64,000 nt of DNA from Vicugna pacos (taxonomy: Eukaryota > Chordata > Mammalia > Artiodactyla > Camelidae): the NCBI RefSeq assembly GCF_048564905.1, contig NC_132992.1, positions 31,606,501-31,670,500 on the forward strand, read 5' to 3'. The notes beneath the pieces were generated by a model, which ran no database searches, was not told the DNA's origin, and saw nothing but the letters and a program-made list of their open reading frames with translations. The translations under genes were made by a program, and so were the position numbers. The first letter of the stretch is position 1. Each line of letters opens with the position of its first letter. Below are positions 56,521 to 64,000 of this stretch, in pieces.

Positions 56521-58469
56521 TGCTACTCGGGCAGCCGCCTTCCTTTGCACAGTCCTTCAAGTGTAGTGTTTGTTATATTGTGTTCTTGCGAGTGGAAACC
56601 AATGGATTAGGCATGAAAAGCATCGAATAAAAAGATTAGGTTCAAGATGACCCAGAAAGTGTTAACCATTTTGTGTGAGGGTTGCTTACCATACTCGTGA
56701 AGGGAGTTAGTAGTGTTTTATTTTGAAATTGTAAAATTGACTTTACATTTGCTATTCAGACTCCTGTTCTATTAATATCCCCCTGGTATCAATATCACAA
56801 TCTTTATTATGAATGGACTTTTAAATACTGTGTTTTGTAAAGAGCATTGACTATTTTTCTGACTATGCAACATTGCATACCAAATATAGGAAAATATGTT
56901 AAATACAAAAAATATGAAATTGCTAATTTTATAACCAGATAATATTGCTAATATCCAGTCCCTTCTTTTTATAAGTTCTTATTATAATTAAGATCATGAT
57001 TTTTCTATTAGTATTATATCCCGAATTGAGCATTTCCCACTCCATCATCTTCTCACACACTTGCTTTTTAATAAGTCTGCAAGAGATTTTAGTAAATTAT
57101 AGTTTTATATTAATTTTTTCCTCTAAATTTGTGGCAAAACTTGACAACCCTTTTAATGTACTTTGACAACTTTGTTGTTGAGAAAATATGATATGGTGAC
57201 ACATTTAGTGTCTAATTAAGGTGTATATTTTTTGTGTGTTTCAGGGAAATTAGAATTGGAAGTGATTTGAGAATGTGAGCTCTAGGTTAAACTCACAAAT
57301 CCATTCTCTTTAAAAAGCATGTAAATATCTGTTAAGATTTACTCACTCACAGAATTTGGAAGACAGGGTTGTGTGTTTTGTTCATTACTGCGTGTGCAGT
57401 GCGTAGCACCAACTTTCCACACAGCTGATCATCAGTAGACTTTTCTTAAAGTAAGAAGGGAAGGTGAATTCTGCTATTTATTGTGCATAATTATTATTTT
57501 AGATCTGTAATAGAATTAAGTTATACATTGATTTGCAAAGAATAAAACCTCTTAATAAGTACATTTGGTAATTTGATTATTCAAGAACATATCATTTCTT
57601 TCCATTTATAAATGTCTTTGTTGGTAAAGCTCTGTTATTTTAAGATAACCAAATTTATTCCTTGACTTGTAATGTTTTATTACCGTTATGACTGAATCTT
57701 TCTTTCTGGGGTTTATGGAGAAATTTTTATGTGTATTTAACAGTCCCTTACTATTGTGAATGGATTGCCTAAAAACGTTTGGAATAGTGGCTAATTTAGG
57801 GATAGCTTGCTACAAATCTCCCCGCCTCATCTTCATGCTTTGACTAGATTAAACATTACTAACCACAACCTTCTCTTCAAGAAAGCTATTTACTTTTTTA
57901 GTGTTGCACATAAATCAATGGAATGAAAGAATTTATGTAAACAATGATTCCCTAATTCTCCCACCTGGGGTCAAGAATAGGCTATTTTCAAGGCCCCTTC
58001 TATTGTTCCCAAGACGGGGTATATAATGAGTAAGGGTGAGATGATTCTTCTTGGTTGAATTGTGTTAGTTATGCGCTAACTGGCTTGTTCTCACAGGGAA
58101 ATCATCAGATTATATCAGGTCGAATACATTCTGTATTAAAATTGTAGCCCAGCACCGCAACCGGCTTATTTCCCTCCCTGCGCTCACTAGCTCCTGTCCA
58201 GTAAGAGAGGCGACTCTTGGTTGGCTTATTTCCTGTAAGACTGACAATGGCGTGAGAGGGAAGATGGAGAGAGAAGGTTTATATTTTATTGGTTTACTCT
58301 TCTTAAACCAAGTCAGAAGAGAGCGAGGGTGCAATTACTAAAGGTTTTACTGCTTTGTGGTACTTGGATGAGAAGTTTTTCAAAGGAAGATAAAAAAAAA
58401 AAAAGGAAAGAAAAGCTCTGTGCGGTGTGCAGAGTCAGTCATCATCAGCTCTGACTCAGACACCTTCAC
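56521..58469. other. TRAV13-TRAV14 intergenic, block 3, first part
   Basis: AT-rich; aligns well with 36900-38879. No gene was seen. Confidence 0.5.
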
Positions 58470-59020
58470 GCTTTAAACCTTCACCACGGTTGGTGTCCCT
58501 GTTTCCTACTGTCTCTGACAATTGACTACAGACTACATCGCCTTCTCTTGATCCTGCAAAACCTGTCTGGGTGCCCACAGCCTCCCTTTTGCTTGCTTTC
58601 CATAAAAAGTGCTTTCTTCTCAAACTTGGGTGGTTTCTCCAGGCCCGCAGAGTGGGGCCGCCTTCTGCGCATGCTCCCTGGCCGTCTGCGAAGGCTCGCT
58701 CCTGCTGCCGCCCTTCGCGCACTGGGAGGGGCCAGGGCGCAGGTAGCGCACGGGTCCGGTGCTGGGCGCTGGCCGTGGCCTTGGGACACTTTTGGTGGTT
58801 GGCAGGCAAGGCGTCCCCAGAGGCTGGCGGGCAGGTCCTGATGGAGTCTGTGCCCTGGTAGTAGGACCCTTGTCCCTTTAATGCCCTCCTGGAACCCTGG
58901 CGGCTGTTCTCCCAGGTGCTCCCCACTCCCAGCTGGGCAGCACCCCTCAGTGTTCTGGATGCGGCCAGAAAGGGGCAGGTCTCTTTGGCAGCCTCCCTCA
59001 GAGCTGGACAGCAACGCTCA
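58470..59020. other. CpG-rich block of unknown origin, block 3
   Basis: Duplicate of 38880-39430 with few differences. The two overlapping minus-strand frames (58456-58926, 156 codons; 58526-59014, 162 codons) have the same lengths as in block 2. No known protein or RNA was recognised. Confidence 0.6.
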
Positions 59021-60524
59021 TTCAGTCTCTCACTCTCCCTTATGAAGAGATCACAGGCCTAGAAGGTTTCTCTTGGCGCTGAGCTGTGTTCGTTGTGGGC
59101 AGGGGTGACAGAAGTTCCAGGACACTGTCTGAGACTGGACACACTGAACAGGGTTAGAGGAACAGTATCACTTTACCCTTGTCACGCGTCCCCAGGGGTA
59201 GTTCATTTCAGTTCTAACATTGCATTTGTTCTGTCCACTTTCTCAGAAGACACAGGAATGAGAAGAATAGTGAAGTCATTAAGTGAAAGCAAAACTTCAT
59301 ATAACTGTTTCAAAGAAACTTGCTCCCCTATACAGACATACATTGAAAGGCACAGGCAGTAAACAGTATCAAGTTGATTTTTGACTATCGTGAGTGTTGA
59401 GATTTTTTGGCAAAAGAGTGCTTCAACCCATGTATCACAGTAAAAATACTACAACTAGTACATACTCATAACCCACGGGAGATCGCAATTGTTTAAATCC
59501 TTTTCGAAATACACAACATGTTTCCTAGAGATGGCATCCAGTTCATATACCACCTTTACAGATTGTTACGGGATTTTGTTGATTGTAAAAAAGGTGTGAA
59601 ATGGCCCCATTCTTCGCCATCCTAGAATGTTCCCCACCAGTGTGTTTTGAATGTTGTAGCCACTACGTCTCTACTATGATGCCTTCTCTCTGGAGGGTTT
59701 TGGGAACAGTTCACGAGAGATGATTAGGCTTCATCAGTCAATGTCCTGGCTTTGGTATATTGTGTCCTCATGGATCAAACAATTCAATCAGTCCTAACGA
59801 TACTTTACAAAATTGTGGCCACATTTTGTGCATTTAAGATGGAATTATTGAATTTCTCCATGGATTTATCTTTATACTCCAGAAGAGGTTCTTGCATAAG
59901 GACATAAGTCAGAAAAGGATATTTAGCATAACAATCTTCTCCATCATTTTTTCCTAGCTTCCGCAGAGTATTTTATGCTGTGAGATTTAGACTTTATGAC
60001 AAAAATTTCTTTGAGCAGCATGAAGACATCATATAACTCATGTGTTTGGAGTCCATTTTTAATAAACATACATGAGATACACTGGAAGGTTAAGAAAATG
60101 TTAAGACGGTTAAAAAACTTCATCGTCTCCATGGTATTTAGAACTGTGGACTGTGTTAAAAACCTATAACTACCACCGTTGTTTATTTTTTTGTAATTTA
60201 ATATGCCCAAGAGAGTTCCACAAGGTCAGCTACTTGAGTTAATTTTGCTTCTGCTAATGACTAGTTTTAAAGGGAGTTTAGAGTAGTTATTGCATAAGTA
60301 GCCTGGCATTGTTTCTCTTCAATTTTTCAGGTAAGATTATTTTAAAACATATTAATTTAGAATTTGGTATGAGAGTGTCCAAAAGATCGGCTCAAATCAT
60401 GGAAGCATTCTGAGTAACAGAAATACAGTCATGAGGTCCCTTAACTGAGAAGCATAACAAAGTTGAATACTATGAGGAGAAATGAATATTTTTATTATTG
60501 GTTAACCAATTTATAGATGAATAT
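59021..60524. other. TRAV13-TRAV14 intergenic, block 3, second part
   Basis: Contains the segment 59105-59185 that is inverted relative to block 2, bounded here by 'gtgaca' and 'tgtcac'. From about 59370 it aligns with 20560 onward in block 1. No gene was seen. Confidence 0.5.
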
Positions 60525-60905
60525 TGGGTATTTTAGATTGGAGAACAATGTGGACTGTATGTGGGACCGTCTGATTTAACAGACTTTCCAGAGCAAGATC
60601 TGAAAATGCTTCAACCAGTTTAGCTGAGGCTGGACTGACGTTGAGACAGGAGGGTAAGTTTTGTTTAACCACATTAAGAGGCAGGCCGTGATAGGCGACG
60701 GGTCTTTGTTGTTTGCCATATTGTTTGGTAATATCCCTAGACATGATTTTCCGTTTATATTCATACAAAAGGAAAGGTTTATTACAGTCAGTGGTGATCT
60801 TATGATCAGCTGTTCTCTGGAGATGTATGAGGTCGCCTATGATATATTCCCCGTGGAGCTGGGCGTATAGAATATTGAGGCTTCTCGTGGCTCTTTTAGA
60901 GTCCC
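60525..60905 (-). mobile_element. Endogenous retrovirus pol fossil, class I, block 3
   Basis: On the minus strand a segment resembling the gammaretrovirus-type pol reverse transcriptase connection and early RNase H region is recognisable (KQQRPVAY followed by a PSCL and a VPHTV motif, in the expected order). It is a short, broken fragment without LTRs, co-duplicated at 22030-22450 and 40100-40490. Confidence 0.75.
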
Positions 60906-61007
60906 AATAGAGTTAATGGGAAAAGAACAAATCGAGGTTTGATATCCTATTGGCCAAACTCTGACATCTCTTCTGGCCTTTCTGAACACAGCTGGGCTAT
61001 CAAAACT

Positions 61008-61143
61008 AAATGGAATCAGGGAGGGTATAGCTCAGTGGTAGAGTGTGTGCTTAGCATGCACGAGGTCCTGGGTTCAATCCTCAGTCCCTCCTTTAAAACA
61101 AAACAACCTAATTACCTCCCCCTCAAAACAAAAACAAAATGGA
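61008..61143 (+). mobile_element. Vic-1-type tRNA-Ala SINE, block 3 only
   Basis: Element about 61019-61139. tRNA-like head with box A TAGCTCAGTGG (61028-61038), the stretch TTAGCATGCACGAGGTCC, and box B GGTTCAATCC (61071-61080), then a short body and an A-rich tail. Candidate target-site duplication 'aaatgga' at 61008-61014 and 61137-61143. Blocks 1 and 2 have the uninterrupted site ('caaaactaatagagaagag' near 22520). Confidence 0.9.
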
Positions 61144-61631
61144 GAAGAGAACGGGACCTCTGTTGTGACAAGAACCCTTGGGCTTCATTCTGGTCTCTGC
61201 AAAGGGAGATTACCTTTCCTCTTGCTACTTGGTCTCAAGGGAGGTCAGTGAGCAGACACTGTTAGTGGGGAATTATATTGATTGCTGTATCAATATGTAG
61301 GTGGAAAACACTTCAGTAATTAGTCCAAACAGCTTTGCCTTCTTATTATAAATTGATTTAGTTCTACCTTAGGTGAAAGAGCATCATACATAGGTGTGAG
61401 GATAGGTGGTCATTATCTTTTACATTGTTTCCATAATTTGTTAACTGTAGTATTTTAAAATAAGCTCCATCACAGGTGCAATGACTGAACATAGCAGTTG
61501 ATGGAACCACCAATCTCCCTTTTAATATAAAATTTAACTTGTGTTTATTTTCAGATGTAATTCCTGTCAATTGCTTAATGCAAAAGGAAGTTTGGGTTGA
61601 GGGAGACTCTCACGTAGTCCACAGAGGAGTT
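61144..61631. other. Distal upstream region of TRAV14 copy 3
   Basis: Matches 22530-23033 and 40545-41060. No gene was seen. Confidence 0.45.
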
Positions 61632-61639
61632 TGACGTCA
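61632..61639 (+). promoter_or_regulatory. CRE (ATF/CREB site) of TRAV14 copy 3
   Basis: TGACGTCA 166 bp before the ATG, kept although the gene is broken. Confidence 0.65.
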
Positions 61640-61774
61640 CCCACATCAACTTGCTGCAGCAGCAAACCCCTGCTTCCTGTTCTGAGGCAGCAGCAGCACA
61701 TAGACCAGTGAGTCTCCCCTCATCCTGTCGGGCTTGTCTCACCTTGCACAGCCCTAAATTCAAGAAGATATTTT

Positions 61775-61788
61775 CCACCTGGTGGCAG
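61775..61788 (+). promoter_or_regulatory. CTCF-like motif at TRAV14 copy 3
   Basis: CCACCTGGTGGCAG, same as copy 2, ending 9 bp before the ATG. Confidence 0.6.
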
Positions 61789-61797
61789 ACCTGAAAC

Positions 61798-62310
61798 ATG
61801 CTTCTCTCCAGCCTTCTGAAGGTGGCCATGGCTTCATGCTGGCTACGTAGCGGTGGTCCCAGGGGACAGTGCCTCCTCTATGACCTGAAGACTGAGGGTA
61901 GCTGTCTTAATGGTACCTTGGGAAGGAAGGGGTAGTAGGGTGTAAAATAGGATTTGTTTGTTCCACAGTATTTATTCCTAAATTTCTGATTCCTTGTTTA
62001 TTTCTTCAGGATCCAGCATTGCCCAGAAGGTAACTCAAGACCAACAACCAATGTTAGTGCAGGAGAAGGAGGCAGTGACCCTGAACTGCACATACGACAC
62101 CAGTGAGCCAAGTTATAGTTTATTCTGGTACAAGCAGCCCAGCAGTGGGGTGATGACTTTCCTAATTCGTCAGGACACTTATAACTAGCAAAATGCCACA
62201 GAAGGTCGCTACTCATTGAATTTCCAGAAGGCAAGCAAATCCATCAAACTTGTCATCTCAGCCTCACAACTGGAGGACTCTGCGGTGTATTTCTGTGCAC
62301 TGAGTGAGCC
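61798..62310 (+). pseudogene. TRAV14: T-cell receptor alpha/delta V pseudogene, TRAV14/DV4 subgroup, copy 3
   Basis: Third TRAV14 copy. Leader exon 61798-61846, intron 61847-62009, V exon 62010-62310. It begins [23 protein letters not shown] with first Cys TLNCTYDTSEPSYSLF and [14 protein letters not shown] at 62186-62188 stands where copies 1 and 2 have CAG (DTYN-stop against DTYNQQ), cutting the domain before FR3. The rest, NATEGRY to YFCALSE, stays open and nearly identical to copy 2. The leader donor is also changed: CTAC|GTAGCG in place of CTAG|GTAGGG, which should weaken splicing. RSS, CRE and CTCF motif are intact, so it can probably still rearrange, giving a nonproductive chain. Confidence 0.92.
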
Positions 62311-62349
62311 CACAGTGAGAGGTGTGTTGGAGGGAGGTGTACCAAAACC
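62311..62349 (+). other. TRAV14 copy 3 recombination signal (23-RSS)
   Basis: Heptamer CACAGTG (62311-62317), 23-bp spacer, nonamer ACCAAAACC (62341-62349). Fully intact next to a broken V exon. Confidence 0.93.
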
Positions 62350-63339
62350 CAGGGCTCTGCTTGGTCCATCCACCTGCTGTAGGGCCCAGGCCAGGGTATT
62401 GCCATCACAGACAGGAAGTGGCGAGGGCTGTGGCAGCACAGGGGTGGGGTTAGAGGGAAGACACTCATTCTAAGAAAATATTCCTCTAGATTCACAGACT
62501 GTATCCAGAGCTATCATTCATCAAAAACATCCTTAACCCTAAAAATGTGGATTTAAATTATTTATTGAAGGCAAAGAACAGCCACATAAAATCTTTGCTA
62601 TTTGGTGATTAGATTGTGCTAGAAGAACTGACTGAAGCAATTTAGAAATAATCTGACTCAAAAATTAGTCAAAAATGTGTGAATTGTTGGATTTTCAGAT
62701 CAATTTGTTCAATAAATATTTATTGACTGTATATTATATTATATTACAGGCATTGTTCTGAGTGAGGAAGATCATGAAATCTCTGTGTGGCTTTCCTCTT
62801 TTTGAGTATCACGCTGTCTTACACTGTTGAATGAATTTGTTTATTTTACTTTATTAGCTGAGTTAATGGTACTCACTTACTTTCTAAGGTGCCTACTGTG
62901 TCACCAACTTTGTGCTAATACTCGTTCCATCTTATTAACACCTCGAGCATGGAAGAGTTCAATTTTCGTAATGTAGGTTTAGCTGCCTCTCACCAGTCTT
63001 ACCCAGAAAATGATCTATAATTAGTGGCTCTTAGAGGGACATTGGGAAGGAGCAGAATATGAATTCTCCTCTTTGTGTGCTCCTGCCCTTCAATGCACCA
63101 CTCCTGCAAAAGCACTTTTGTCGTCATGTGGCTGATTTTGCACACGTCCAGGACCTCTTTGTTCAATCAGTGTTCTACAAAACCAAATACTCCTTCTTTC
63201 CAATTTCCTTCTTGTACCTCGAACCCCATTTTCTCAGTGCCTGAAAATTTGAACAATAATGGATGATTTATAAGTGATCTTGTAACAGCCTCTTCTACTT
63301 GCATTTGGAAGTTGTGTAGAGTAGAAAGCTTAAAAGGAG
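62350..63339. other. 3' flank of TRAV14 copy 3
   Basis: Aligns with 41780-42540. No gene was seen. Confidence 0.5.
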
Positions 63340-63950
63340 CATCTTAAGATTTTTAAAAATATTTAACCATTTTAACAGACTTTTTTACCATATGAACCAT
63401 TTTAAGTGTACAGTTCAGTGATATTAAGTACATTGACATGGTTGTTCAACCAGCACCACATCCATCTCTATAGCTCTTTTTCATCTTGAAATACTGAACA
63501 TTTATATTCATTAAACAGTAACTCCCCATTCTTCTGTCCCTCCAGCCTTTGACCATTATTGTTCTCCTTTCTCTTTCTATGAGTTTGACTACTTCAGACA
63601 GCCAGGGTAAGTGCAATCGTGCAATATTGGTCATTTTATGACTTATTTAGCATAATGTACTCAAGTTTTATCCAGAGGTAGCATATGTTAGAATTTCTTT
63701 CCTTTTTAAGATTGAATAATATTCCAGTGTATGTACGTACCATATTTTGTCTACCTATTTATCTGTTGATGGATATTTGGGTTGCTTCCACTTTTTGGTG
63801 GGAACATGGATATAAAAATTTCTCAATATTTTGGGGATGTATATCCCAATTCTTTCAAAATTTTTCAGTACATAATTAGAAGTGGAATTGCTGGATCATA
63901 TGACAATTCTATTTTTAAATTTTTGAGAAACATTTCTACTGGCTAACTTG
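63340..63950 (-). mobile_element. Antisense L1-type 3' fragment
   Basis: 'ttttaagtgtacagttcagt', 'ttgttcaaccagcaccacat', 'tgttgatggatatttgggtt', 'ggaattgctggatcatatga' are antisense old L1 3' patterns, running close to the window end. Confidence 0.75.
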
Positions 63951-64000
63951 AACAATGATGCTCTATTTCAAGGAATAGAGAAAGTGAGTGATCACTAAGC

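Larger units (their letters stand above)
54590..64000 (+). repeat. TRAV13-TRAV14 cassette, block 3 (cut by window end)
   Basis: Third tandem block. The TRAV13 upstream region starts near 54590 ('gcagacacaggcaatattta', as at 34615 and 17212). By the spacing of blocks 1 and 2, a TRAV9 would be expected 3.9-6.5 kb after the TRAV14, beyond the window. Confidence 0.85.

Noticed and set aside
61019-61095. tRNA-Ala gene
   Set aside because: The tRNA-like boxes belong to a SINE head; the sequence runs on into a SINE body and A-rich tail and does not form a full tRNA.
1-64000. TRD D, TRA/TRD J or constant segments, CRISPR arrays and bacterial-type operons
   Set aside because: No 12-RSS-flanked FGXG-type J segments, no constant-domain exons and no regularly spaced repeats were seen.

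Overview
The window is part of a mammalian T-cell receptor alpha/delta (TRA/TRD) locus, inside the V-gene cluster. It holds eleven TRAV gene segments in germline form, all on the + strand. Each has a short leader exon, an intron of 109-185 bp with GT/AG ends, a V exon with the usual Ig-fold residues (first Cys, FR2 Trp, Y-F/Y/L-C at the end), and a recombination signal with a 23-bp spacer. A camelid (camel, llama or alpaca) is the likely host. Two copies of a tRNA-Ala-derived SINE of the Vic-1 type, a camelid family, are present at 7536-7660 and about 61019-61139, and the rest is AT-rich DNA filled with 5'-truncated L1 pieces, as expected for a eutherian V cluster. No D, J or C segment, other cellular gene, CRISPR array or functional tRNA was seen.

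Layout: TRAV8 (1964), TRAV22 copy 1 (11842), TRAV13 copy 1 (18533), TRAV14 copy 1 (23201), TRAV9 copy 1 (29690), TRAV13 copy 2 (36353), TRAV14 copy 2 (41228), TRAV9 copy 2 (45143), TRAV22 copy 2 (52688), TRAV13 copy 3 (55987), TRAV14 copy 3 (61798, pseudogene). The order 13-14-9 matches the human run TRAV13-2, TRAV14/DV4, TRAV9-2. Here it has been tandemly duplicated as a cassette of about 14-20 kb, with TRAV22 carried in front of the first and third blocks and missing from the middle one. The window ends in block 3 before its expected TRAV9.

Regulation: all but possibly one of the V genes carry a recognisable CTCF-type motif upstream or in the 5' region, always in the same + orientation; in TRAV14 copy 1 it is eroded. 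Each TRAV14 has a perfect CRE (TGACGTCA) 166-167 bp before its ATG, and TRAV9 has a CRE-like site. The three TRAV13 copies share a non-consensus heptamer, CACATTG.

Between genes: antisense class I endogenous retrovirus pol fossils lie in each TRAV13-TRAV14 interval. A CpG-rich block is present in that interval of blocks 2 and 3 but not of block 1. L1, SINE and poly-T insertions, a tandem duplication and a micro-inversion differ between blocks and can be used to order the events. The most informative observations are the mosaic history of the cassettes, the oriented CTCF array and the CpG-rich block; I did not find a clearly new biological system.
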